Shown: in pieces, positions 1 to 6,912 of the stretch | Position numbering within the stretch: the first letter of the stretch is position 1 | Layout: every line of letters starts with the position of its first letter | Assembly (NCBI GenBank): GCA_011620845.1 | Contig: WOYJ01000168.1 | Span: 1-14,381, forward strand | DNA: 14,381 nucleotides | Reading direction: 5' to 3' | From: Methanobacteriaceae archaeon | GTDB lineage: Archaea > Methanobacteriota > Methanobacteria > Methanobacteriales > Methanobacteriaceae | The notes under the pieces: model-generated | Databases searched by the model: none | What the model was told of the DNA's origin: nothing | Seen by the model: the letters and a program-made list of their open reading frames with translations, nothing else | Made by a program: the position numbers and the translations under genes

Positions 1-18
1 AAAACCTTTTATAGGGCA

Positions 19-84
19 CCTTAAATCCCTTAAATTAATAGAGGATATCCTTTAAATTAATAGGGGATACCCCTTAAATTAAAT
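19..84. repeat. 22-bp tandem repeats with nested palindromes downstream of the propeller gene
   Basis: The core TAAATTAATAG occurs at 31-41 and 53-63, and a shortened copy (TTAAATTAAA) begins at 74, giving a 22-bp period. CCCTTAAA/CCTTTAAA-like strings recur about five times between 19 and 98. Between the cores lie two short palindromes, GGATATCC (43-50) and GGGG-ATA-CCCC (63-73). The array starts right at the stop codon of the minus-strand propeller gene. It could act as a hairpin or T-rich terminator for that operon, which is inference. It continues to the window edge, so its true length is unknown. Confidence 0.6.
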
Positions 85-1325
85 TATTGTCCCTTAAACC
101 TGGTTCTTAATATTCTCAGAGCGATTATCACCGCAACGATGATAACTAAAATCGCAACAATATAGTAAGCCCATATGGATGTTGGTGAGTCCTGTTTTTC
201 TATATTCACTGCGTAGAGATATCCATCGTTACTCCCAAAGTAGGTCATATTTCCATAGGAAGCAGGCGAAGATCGGATGGGTGCGTTGAATAAATAGTAT
301 CCTGGCTCGTAAGTCCAATCCACAGTACCACTAAACTTGTTGACTACGTACAATTTTCCATTGTCTGATCCAAATACCGTACGGTTGCCGGAGAGTGCTG
401 CGGTAGATTCAATTGCTGTACCAGTCTGGATTGACCATTTATGTTCCCCGGTTCTGGTGTCCAGGCAGGAAAACTGGCCGTTATCTGCTCCGATGTACAG
501 GTTGTAGTTGAACTCATCTATGGTGGGTGATGCGGAGACGGGTTTTCCCATGGAGTAAGTCCAGTTAACAGTTCCGCTGGTTGTATTCAGGGCATATAGT
601 TTCCCGTCATTAGAACCTACGTATAATGTTCCGTTGTAGATGGAGGGTGATGATTGGACTTTATCACCAGTGGTGTAATGCCAGATTAAACTCCCGTTCC
701 CGGCACCTAATGCATAAATTATCCCATCATCAGATCCTACATATAATGTATCGTTAACTACTGCTGGTGATGATTTGACTTCCTTTCCAGTCCCGTAATT
801 CCATAACAAAGTTCCGTCATCAGCATTTATGGCGTAGATGATTTTATCATCAGATCCCACATAAAGTGTCCCATTTACCACTGATGGAGATGATTCAACT
901 GCACCACCAGTTTTGTATTTCCATTTCAATTCACCATTGGCTGTATTAAGTGCATATATATTGCCATCTGAGGATCCTATATACAGCGTATCATTAACCA
1001 GGGCTGGAGATGAAATTACCGATCCTTCTGTTTTATATTCCCATGTTTTAGTACAGTCTTCCATATTGACGGCGTATATTATTCCGTTGTGGGAGCCGAA
1101 GAAGATTGTTTTGTCTTTTATGGCTGGTGAGGATTGTATAATGTCGCCAGCGTTGAAGTTCCAGATAGTCGGGGAGAAATCACCCGGTTGTACTAAAGAA
1201 CCGGTATGATCAATATTCTGATGGAATATGGGCCAATCAGCAGCTGCTACCGGTGCGAGGGTAATTACGGAGGCTAAAATACCAACCATAATGAGTCCAA
1301 TGATCTTATCATTTTTTCCAATCAT
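84..1325 (-). CDS. Secreted, membrane-anchored PQQ-like beta-propeller protein (8 blades)
   Basis: This 413-residue protein has an N-terminal signal sequence (residues about 8-29, possible cleavage after the AAA before DWP), then the DWPxF...HTG entry motif common in PQQ-like repeat proteins. About eight propeller blades follow (residues 60-377), and a C-terminal hydrophobic anchor (about 384-405) ends in a basic tail. Blades 1-5 begin with SSP at residues 65, 105, 145, 185 and 225, an exact 40-residue period that is also a 120-bp repeat in the DNA. N-x-T sequons fall at the same blade position (N111, N151, N191, N231). The ATG is preceded by GGTGAT. It lies 32 bp after the ABC permease in the same direction, so it is probably the last gene of that operon. 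Such propellers usually act in binding or scaffolding; PQQ itself is unlikely to be the ligand in a methanogen. The ligand and partner are unknown. Confidence 0.9.
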   Translation of the reverse strand: MIGKNDKIIGLIMVGILASVITLAPVAAADWPIFHQNIDHTGSLVQPGDFSPTIWNFNAGDIIQSSPAIKDKTIFFGSHNGIIYAVNMEDCTKTWEYKTEGSVISSPALVNDTLYIGSSDGNIYALNTANGELKWKYKTGGAVESSPSVVNGTLYVGSDDKIIYAINADDGTLLWNYGTGKEVKSSPAVVNDTLYVGSDDGIIYALGAGNGSLIWHYTTGDKVQSSPSIYNGTLYVGSNDGKLYALNTTSGTVNWTYSMGKPVSASPTIDEFNYNLYIGADNGQFSCLDTRTGEHKWSIQTGTAIESTAALSGNRTVFGSDNGKLYVVNKFSGTVDWTYEPGYYLFNAPIRSSPASYGNMTYFGSNDGYLYAVNIEKQDSPTSIWAYYIVAILVIIVAVIIALRILRTRFKGQ

Positions 1326-1357
1326 TTTATAATCACCTATTTTTTCTATCTAATTCA

Positions 1358-2518
1358 TTAAATATCTCTGTTAAACCTGAACACGCCCATCAGGAAGAAT
1401 AATGCAGTGAACCCTAGAAGTACAGCTATATCAACCCATATATCTCCTATGCCTGCTCCTTTTAACATCACACCCCTTAATGCGTCGTTGGCATAAGTTA
1501 ACGGTGCTATCTTAGCTACTTGTTGGAATATCCAGGGCATGGTTTCTAGTGGATAGAATACTCCCGATATGAACATCATGGGCATGCTGAAAGGCATCAC
1601 CATTTGTACATAGTCCTCCTGGGTGCTGACTCTGGCGGAAATCATGATTCCAAACCCTACAAAGCAGAGTGCAGTAACTATCAGCAGTAATATGGTGAGA
1701 ACCATACTGCCGTTAATTGTGATTCCAAACAGCGCAATGGCTGCACCGAGAAGTATCAGGGCACTTATAATTTGTATAACCAGTCTGGATGCTATTTTAC
1801 CACCTACAACTGTAGCAATACTGGTGGGTGTCATGAATAGTCGGGCTAATTCCCCACGTTCACGTTCTCCTGCAATTGATTCACCCATACTCATCATAGC
1901 ACCCATCATAACGGTCATAGCTATAATTGCAGGTACTAAATAGTCTATATACTTAATATCACCGTACTGTTTCACAATCTGGAAGTTTATAGCACTGGTT
2001 ATCCCCTGGTAACTTATACCCATAAGAGCAGGATTTTGGGTCATTTGTGCAGTGGCCTGAATTTTTGCAAGGCCCATTTCAGTGGATATCCTGGTGAAAA
2101 GTGCTTCAGTGGAAGGAACCAAAACCTGTGTGGCCATTTGATCCGATGAATCCACATATATGGTCACAGCTTTAGCCTGCGAACTACCCATATCCTCATA
2201 ATCACTTGGAAGTATTATAGCGGCTTTCGCCTGCCCATCTCTAACCATCTGCTTACCTACATCTGGGTCATTTATGATATCCTTCACATTGTACAGTTCC
2301 AAACCTTTAATGGCGCTCAATGTCTGGTCAGTTACTGGTCCGTCGCTTTGTGCTACAACCACGACGGGGAGGTTATCAATTGTTCCACCCATACCATAAC
2401 CAAACAGAGCGATCATCAGTATGGGGAAAAGGAGCATGGAAAGTAAACGTGGTTTGTGTCTCCAAAGGACTAGAAGATCCTTTTTGAGCATCCACATAAA
2501 TTTTTTGCCTTCTATCAT
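1358..2518 (-). CDS. ABC-2 type exporter permease
   Basis: A 386-residue integral membrane subunit of an ABC exporter (DrrB/YhhJ-like ABC-2 family). A first membrane helix (about 23-43) is followed by a large extracytoplasmic region (about 45-190) and then about five more helices (roughly 192-212, 240-264, 270-295, 305-322, 360-380). Two family signatures are clear: GERERGELARLFMTP (217-231) after the second helix, and SGVFYPLETMPW (318-329) followed by PLTYANDALRG (339-349). The start codon lies 2 bp after the ATPase stop codon, and its AGGTGA ribosome binding site is inside the end of the ATPase gene, so the two are almost certainly translationally coupled and form one transporter. The large outer domain is typical of drug, lipid or peptide exporters; the substrate cannot be read from sequence. 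Confidence 0.93.
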   Translation of the reverse strand: MIEGKKFMWMLKKDLLVLWRHKPRLLSMLLFPILMIALFGYGMGGTIDNLPVVVVAQSDGPVTDQTLSAIKGLELYNVKDIINDPDVGKQMVRDGQAKAAIILPSDYEDMGSSQAKAVTIYVDSSDQMATQVLVPSTEALFTRISTEMGLAKIQATAQMTQNPALMGISYQGITSAINFQIVKQYGDIKYIDYLVPAIIAMTVMMGAMMSMGESIAGERERGELARLFMTPTSIATVVGGKIASRLVIQIISALILLGAAIALFGITINGSMVLTILLLIVTALCFVGFGIMISARVSTQEDYVQMVMPFSMPMMFISGVFYPLETMPWIFQQVAKIAPLTYANDALRGVMLKGAGIGDIWVDIAVLLGFTALFFLMGVFRFNRDI

Positions 2519-2520
2519 TT

Positions 2521-3597
2521 TTATTCACCTTCCACTTCGTGTCTGGTGGTTACTTTCGTGAAAACATCCTCTAAGGAAGGGTCTTTTGTTGATATGGATG
2601 AGATGTCACCGTCATTTTTTATGATGGTATTTAGAACGGCGGTAACTGCATCAGGGGAGTTGCTGATTTTCATACTCACCCTTCCAGATTGATGGGGGGT
2701 TATTTCAAATATAAATGGAAGTTTTTCGAGTTCCTGTATCATGGGATCGCATAGGTTGTCGATTTTCATACTTATTTCCCTGGCATTGGCCATTTCAGCT
2801 TCCAGCATGCTCCTTTTAAGTTTACTGAATGAGGGAACTTCTGCTACATTTGAGTTCTCTTCCAGTTCTTTCATGATCTTGCTGATATTCATCCCGGTTG
2901 TAGAACCATTATCTTCAAGTATTTCATCTTTAAGTCTTTGTGGCGTATCATACGCTGCTAAAAGACCTTTATCTATTATGCCCACATGATCACAGAGCAT
3001 GTCTACTTCGTACATGTCGTGGGAGCAGAGAATTATGGTGTGACCGGTATCGTTCAGTTCCTGAATCAGTTCCCAGAGCACCGCTTTGGTAGTGGGGTCC
3101 AGGCCTATGGTGGGTTCGTCTAAAAACAGGATGTCTGGTTGGTGTATCAGACTGGCTACCACAGAAACTTTCTGCTTTTGCCCCCCGGAAAGCTGTCTTA
3201 CCAGCTTGTTCTGTGCATATTTGATGTCCACCAGTTCCATCAGGTTGTTTATCCTTTCTTCTTTAAGGTCTTCTGGCAGTCCATAGTAGTCTGCGCATAG
3301 TTCTGCATTTTCCCGTGCGGTTAAATCCCCGTATAAACTTACTAGCTGGGGGACCATCCCTATCTTCTGCCTTACATCATTTGGACTGTCTACCACATCA
3401 TATCCAGATACTTCAGCTGTTCCAGATGTTGGTTGTATAAGGCAGGTTAGCATCTTAATTGTTGTGGTTTTCCCGGCACCATTAGGGCCTAAAAAACCAA
3501 ATATACTTTTGTCTTCTACTTTAAGGTTTAATTCGTTGACTGCCAAAAAATCTCCGTATTTTTTGGTCAGGTCGAAGGTTTCGATAGCATATTTCAT
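2521..3597 (-). CDS. ABC exporter ATP-binding protein (DrrA-like)
   Basis: A 358-residue ATPase subunit that powers the adjacent ABC-2 permease from the cytoplasmic side. All nucleotide-binding motifs are intact: Walker A GPNGAGKT (37-44), Q-loop Q84, signature LSGGQ (136-140), Walker B ILFLDEP (156-162) and the switch histidine H193. After the nucleotide-binding domain (about 1-225) there is a roughly 130-residue C-terminal extension ending in a SLEDVFTKVT motif (341-350). That ending is characteristic of DrrA/CcmA-type drug and polyketide exporters. The ATG has a GAGGAA sequence upstream. It lies 25 bp downstream of the PadR regulator and 2 bp before the permease, a usual layout for a PadR-controlled efflux operon. 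The substrate is unknown. Confidence 0.95.
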   Translation of the reverse strand: MKYAIETFDLTKKYGDFLAVNELNLKVEDKSIFGFLGPNGAGKTTTIKMLTCLIQPTSGTAEVSGYDVVDSPNDVRQKIGMVPQLVSLYGDLTARENAELCADYYGLPEDLKEERINNLMELVDIKYAQNKLVRQLSGGQKQKVSVVASLIHQPDILFLDEPTIGLDPTTKAVLWELIQELNDTGHTIILCSHDMYEVDMLCDHVGIIDKGLLAAYDTPQRLKDEILEDNGSTTGMNISKIMKELEENSNVAEVPSFSKLKRSMLEAEMANAREISMKIDNLCDPMIQELEKLPFIFEITPHQSGRVSMKISNSPDAVTAVLNTIIKNDGDISSISTKDPSLEDVFTKVTTRHEVEGE

Positions 3598-3622
3598 GTT
3601 ATATTCCTCAATTTCTTGCTAC

Positions 3623-4108
3623 TCAATTTTTTACTTTTTTAAGGGAAAACATATCTTCCATGAATTCTTGATATAGGTTGGTTTCACCCGGGTCTTGCCT
3701 TTTAGAAATTAGGTTTTTGATTCTTTCCAGACTTTCTTTTCCTTCGGAGGTTATTTCATAATATTTTACCTTTCTCTTCCCGTGATGTTCCCAGGTTCCC
3801 TTTATCAGTCCTTTTCTTTCTAGACCATGCAGTACAGGATAAATCATACTGGCACTGGGCATTTTAGTATCAACAGAAGCGGCATTATGAAGTTGGGTCA
3901 TTATTTCATATCCATGCTGTCTATTTTTACTTATAAGCCACAGGATAATGATTTTACCAAAACCTCTCATGAATCCTCTAATCATCTTCTTATCAGTTCT
4001 ACTCAAATTTTTGATTTCTTCCTTGAATGTTTTTTTATCGGTTTCAATATTTTCTAAAGAGTTATCTCTTAGATTCGATCCATCGGGGGAATTAGAATCT
4101 TCTCTCAT
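3623..4108 (-). CDS. PadR-family transcriptional regulator
   Basis: A 161-residue DNA-binding regulator. The PadR winged-helix domain spans about residues 48-135: HGYEIM (65-70), SMIYPVLHGLERKGLI (87-102) as recognition helix and turn, and the wing KVKYYEIT (113-120) followed by SEGKE. About 45 charged residues precede it, an N-terminal extension beyond the core domain. The C-terminal segment after residue 140 is short, and may correspond to the dimerisation helix of small PadR proteins. The ATG has GGAGTGA upstream at good spacing. It is the first gene of the operon and probably represses itself and the exporter downstream, with release by the exported compound or a related ligand. That model is inferred from the family and from the inverted repeat in its promoter. 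Confidence 0.9.
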   Translation of the reverse strand: MREDSNSPDGSNLRDNSLENIETDKKTFKEEIKNLSRTDKKMIRGFMRGFGKIIILWLISKNRQHGYEIMTQLHNAASVDTKMPSASMIYPVLHGLERKGLIKGTWEHHGKRKVKYYEITSEGKESLERIKNLISKRQDPGETNLYQEFMEDMFSLKKVKN

Positions 4109-4143
4109 TAATTTTCACTCCAGAATTATATGACGAAAAAATA

Positions 4144-4178
4144 TATATCAATTTTTGATATAGATTATCTTGATATAT
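4144..4178. promoter_or_regulatory. Candidate PadR operator: inverted repeat plus a third half-site
   Basis: TATATCAA-TTT-TTGATATA (4144-4162) is a perfect 8-bp inverted repeat with a 3-bp spacer. A further half-site TTGATATA lies at 4170-4177, 15 bp from the one at 4155. The site lies about 36 bp upstream of the padR-like start codon and about 25 bp downstream of the TATA-like box, so it would cover the transcription start. That is the usual position for an archaeal repressor. Assignment to this PadR protein is inference from proximity. Confidence 0.55.
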
Positions 4179-4185
4179 CGTTTTA

Positions 4186-4194
4186 TTATATAAA
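4186..4194 (-). promoter_or_regulatory. TATA-like box for the PadR/ABC exporter operon
   Basis: Read on the minus strand this is TTTATATAA, preceded by purine-rich AATAGG as a possible BRE. Transcription would start near 4160, giving a leader of about 50 nt. The core TTATATAA is self-complementary, so it might also serve the divergent gene at 4281, with a start near 4218. Confidence 0.5.
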
Positions 4195-4280
4195 CCTATT
4201 GAATCATGAATAATAATTATAGAAAATTAAAAGAGTCAAAAAGATTAAAAGACGATTGTAACAATTAAAACAGGAGTTCG

Positions 4281-5054
4281 ATGATGAAACTAGGTTTTTC
4301 TACACTTTCTCTCTTTATGAAATCATTTGAAGAATGGCTGGAGACTGCTTCTCGTGATGGGTTTAATATGATGGAGATACTCTGTGAAGGGCCGCATACC
4401 TGGCCCCGGGTAGCGTTAAGCTTTGGTCCTGAAGCTTTTCAAATATTTGAATCCTACGACATCGATATTTACCTTCACTCACCCACCATTGACATGAACC
4501 CGGCCAGCCTCAACCCTGGGATGAGGGAGGAAACGTTGATCCAAACAAAAGAGACCATTGATATAGCCGTAATGATAGGAGCAAAGGCAGTAACCACCCA
4601 TCCTGGATTAATCCACAGGTTGGAGGATAGGGTGAGGGAAATGGGGAAATTTTATTCTGTAGAAACATTAACTGAAGCCAACCAATATGCAAAAGACAGA
4701 GGTGTACTGTTATCGGTGGAAAATATGCCCAACAGATACGCTTACTTCTGCAACACTGCCCAGGAACATTCATATTTCATTAAAGAAACGGGTGCACATG
4801 CAACTGTCGACCTGGGACATGCCAACACTAATGGAGATGTAGAACCCTTCCTGTCCCTGGAAAATATCAGTTACTACCATTTAAGTGATAACAACGGGGA
4901 AAAGGATCAGCATCTGAGTTTGGGGGAGGGCAACCTTAATTTAAATTTATTAAAAGGAATAGACAATGTTATAATTGAACTCAACAATTATGAAAATGTT
5001 TTAAAAAGCAAAGAAATTTTTATAAATTCAAGGGGAGTAGTCCATGTCCAGTAA
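4281..5054 (+). CDS. Sugar phosphate isomerase/epimerase-like TIM-barrel protein (AP endonuclease 2 superfamily)
   Basis: A 257-residue protein of the xylose isomerase-like/endonuclease IV TIM-barrel superfamily. Acidic and histidine residues sit at the ends of successive strands as in metal-dependent members: E32 (MEIL), H66 (YLHSP), H107 (TTHPG), E147 (SVENMP), D177 and H180 (VDLGHAN), H200 and D203 (YYHLSDN), H211 (DQHLSLGEG), E216 and E233 (IIELNN). The metal site therefore looks complete and the protein is probably an active isomerase, epimerase or hydrolase of unknown substrate; a DNA-repair nuclease cannot be excluded. Two ATG codons are in tandem (4281 and 4284). GGAG at 4273 is 7 nt from the second, so the mature start may be MKLGF. 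The 3' end overlaps the DUF362 gene by 11 bp, which suggests the two act together. Confidence 0.85.
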   Translation: MMKLGFSTLSLFMKSFEEWLETASRDGFNMMEILCEGPHTWPRVALSFGPEAFQIFESYDIDIYLHSPTIDMNPASLNPGMREETLIQTKETIDIAVMIGAKAVTTHPGLIHRLEDRVREMGKFYSVETLTEANQYAKDRGVLLSVENMPNRYAYFCNTAQEHSYFIKETGAHATVDLGHANTNGDVEPFLSLENISYYHLSDNNGEKDQHLSLGEGNLNLNLLKGIDNVIIELNNYENVLKSKEIFINSRGVVHVQ

Positions 5055-6150
5055 AGTTTATTTTGCTGATTTAAGGTCCAGAAGCCAGCATGAAAACAAG
5101 GTAAATAAAATAAAAAGACTCTTCGATGAAGGCGGTCTTGATAAACTGGTTGGTATGAATGATTTAACAGCCATCAAACTCCACTTCGGTGAAAAAGGGA
5201 ATGATTCCTTCATCAAACCAATCTTCATAAGGGCTGTGGTGGAGAAGGTATTGGAAAACAAGGGTAAGCCATTTTTAACCGATACCAACACGTTGTACTA
5301 TGGGAGCCGGCATAATTCAGCCGACCACCTGGAGACAGCTATATTGAACGGTTTTGATTACTCAGTTTCTGGGGCTCCCCTGATTATTGCCGACGGATTA
5401 CAGGGTGAAAACTGGAAACCGGTGGGAGTGGGTTTAAAACATTTCAAACAGGCTAAAATCGCAGGGGACATCTTAAGCGCTGATAGCATGATTGTAATGT
5501 CACACTTCAAGGGCCATGCCATGAGCGGGTTTGGGGGTGCGCTTAAGAACCTGGCTATGGGTTGTGCAGCTGCCCCTGGGAAAATTGAGCAGCATAAAAT
5601 GAATAAACCAGTGATAACCGATGCGTGTAATGCATGCGGTGTTTGTATAGGTGAATGTCCCACCTATGCCATGTATCTACATGATGACAAAGCCCAGATA
5701 GATCACGATATGTGTATCGCCTGTAACAACTGCCTGGAGTTATGCCCGGACTCGGCCATCACCTTAAACTGGGAGGATATACCCATATTCATGGAAAGGA
5801 TGATGGAGTACTCCTATGGAGCAGTTAAAGACAAGCCCGGTAAGGTGGGGTACATCAACTTCCTCACGGATATCACGCCAGACTGTGACTGTGTACCCTG
5901 GAGTGATGCTCCCTTAGTCCCGGATATCGGTATTTTAGCATCGACTGATCCTGTAGCCGTAGACCATGCCAGTTTCAACCTGGTAAACCAGCAAAAAGGA
6001 TTTAAACACTCACTTTTACATGGTAATTATGAGGAAGACGCCGATAAATTTAAAGGTGTCTGGAAACAGGTCGACGGGGTTATCCAGCTGAAATACGCCG
6101 AAGAGATAGGTTTAGGATCTATGGATTATGAGTTGATTGATATGGAATAA
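5044..6150 (+). CDS. DUF362 protein with two 4Fe-4S clusters
   Basis: A 368-residue cytoplasmic iron-sulfur protein. The DUF362 domain covers most of the chain, with the family motif HFKGHAMSGFGGALKNLAMGC (positions 154-174, key residues H154, K156, H158, K168 and C174). Into it is set a ferredoxin-like module with two complete CxxCxxCxxxCP sites: C195, C198, C201, C205 and C224, C227, C230, C234. Two more cysteines close together (C281, C283, in CDCVPWSD) precede the conserved ILASTDPVAVDHAS segment (297-310). There is no signal peptide or membrane segment. The start overlaps the end of the TIM-barrel gene, with GGGGAG upstream, so translation is probably coupled. The biochemical role of the family is not established to my knowledge; electron transfer to or from a partner enzyme is a reasonable inference. 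Confidence 0.9.
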   Translation: MSSKVYFADLRSRSQHENKVNKIKRLFDEGGLDKLVGMNDLTAIKLHFGEKGNDSFIKPIFIRAVVEKVLENKGKPFLTDTNTLYYGSRHNSADHLETAILNGFDYSVSGAPLIIADGLQGENWKPVGVGLKHFKQAKIAGDILSADSMIVMSHFKGHAMSGFGGALKNLAMGCAAAPGKIEQHKMNKPVITDACNACGVCIGECPTYAMYLHDDKAQIDHDMCIACNNCLELCPDSAITLNWEDIPIFMERMMEYSYGAVKDKPGKVGYINFLTDITPDCDCVPWSDAPLVPDIGILASTDPVAVDHASFNLVNQQKGFKHSLLHGNYEEDADKFKGVWKQVDGVIQLKYAEEIGLGSMDYELIDME

Positions 6151-6153
6151 AGA

Positions 6154-6186
6154 TTACATGTAAACATTTTCTACAGTAGATAATGT
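6154..6186. promoter_or_regulatory. Two abutting palindromes upstream of the TMEM175-like gene
   Basis: TTACATGTAA (6154-6163) is a perfect 10-bp palindrome. Directly after it comes a 23-bp dyad (6164-6186) centred on 6175, with outer arms ACATT/AATGT, one mismatch, and inner arms TCTAC/GTAGA around a central A. It lies between the DUF362 stop and the start codon at 6203. It may be an operator for the downstream gene or a hairpin in the intercistronic RNA; sequence alone does not decide. Confidence 0.6.
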
Positions 6187-6202
6187 AACTGAATATAGAG
6201 CC

Positions 6203-6808
6203 ATGAAATCAGGTAATACAAACGTTTCAATGACCAACACCAAACGTATTGAGACTTTGGTAGATGGTATTTTCGCCATAGCCATGACGCTTCTGGTTTT
6301 GAGTCTTAATGTTCCTCAAATTCCTTATCCTGCCACCAACGCTCAAATTCTAGATGTCCTCAGCGGGATGACTCCCCAATTTTTCATCTATATTTTGAGT
6401 TTTCTTCTTCTGGCGACATTCTGGAGAATCAACCATTCACAGTTCAATCTCATTAAAAAAACAGACCAGAATTTACTATGGATAAATGTATTTTGGCTTT
6501 TATTGGTGGCATTGGTACCATTTTCCACGAACTTAGTGGGAGATTATGGTTATCTGGCCGTTCCAATGGTATTTTTTCATTTAAATTTATTTTTAATTGG
6601 GGCACTTTTTAATCTGAACTGGCATTATGCGGTTAGACATAATTTCATTGATGAAACTGTGGACGAAGATTTCATAAAATCCCAAAAAATTGTAAATTTA
6701 ACCTTACCTATTTGTGCATTGATAGCCATAGGATTAGCTTTTATCACACCGGAATTTAGTCCAATGGTTTATATAGCTACTTTCTTTGTTAAAAGGATTC
6801 ATTTTTAA
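6203..6808 (+). CDS. TMEM175/DUF1211-family membrane protein, putative potassium channel
   Basis: A 201-residue polytopic membrane protein with about six hydrophobic segments (roughly 20-40, 54-74, 88-108, 117-138, 163-183, and a short last one 186-197). The first segment carries the TMEM175/DUF1211 signature RIETLVDGIFAIAMTLLVL (15-33), corresponding to R-xxx-(F/L)SD; the usual serine is V20 here, while R15 and D21 are kept. Prokaryotic TMEM175 homologues of about this length form tetrameric K+-selective channels, so a potassium leak channel of the cell membrane is the best guess. The last helix is short and the protein ends in VKRIHF, close to the usual end point. There is no strong ribosome binding site before the ATG (TAGAGCC). 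The gene is bracketed by related palindromes. Confidence 0.8.
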   Translation: MKSGNTNVSMTNTKRIETLVDGIFAIAMTLLVLSLNVPQIPYPATNAQILDVLSGMTPQFFIYILSFLLLATFWRINHSQFNLIKKTDQNLLWINVFWLLLVALVPFSTNLVGDYGYLAVPMVFFHLNLFLIGALFNLNWHYAVRHNFIDETVDEDFIKSQKIVNLTLPICALIAIGLAFITPEFSPMVYIATFFVKRIHF

Positions 6809-6829
6809 TTGATTTTTCATACTTCATCT

Positions 6830-6842
6830 TTCTACTGTAGAA
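6830..6842. repeat. Palindrome TTCTAC-T-GTAGAA, copy 2
   Basis: A perfect 13-bp palindrome 21 bp after the TMEM175-like stop codon. The same core is found 31 bp further right and, with a central A, upstream of the gene. It lies between two converging genes, so it could belong to a terminator or be a protein-binding site. Confidence 0.7.
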
Positions 6843-6856
6843 CAAGTTACCGGCTA

Positions 6857-6877
6857 GTTTTTCTACTGTAGAAAAAC
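6857..6877. repeat. Perfect 21-bp palindrome with the TTCTAC-T-GTAGAA core, copy 3
   Basis: Ten-base arms (GTTTTTCTAC and its complement) flank a central T at 6867, without mismatch. The T-run in the left arm and A-run in the right arm mean that transcripts from either strand would end in a hairpin with U-rich flanks. It is therefore a plausible bidirectional terminator for the converging genes at 6808 and 6913. Its centre is 31 bp from that of the previous copy. Confidence 0.7.
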
Positions 6878-6912
6878 CATGTAAAAATTTAAAAAATAAG
6901 ACAAAAAAAATT

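Noticed and set aside
19..84. CRISPR array
   Set aside because: The units are 22 bp with no unique spacers and no cas genes are near.
6154..6877. Transposable element bounded by the TTCTAC palindromes
   Set aside because: The enclosed gene is a normal TMEM175-like gene, there is no transposase, and no target-site duplication was seen.
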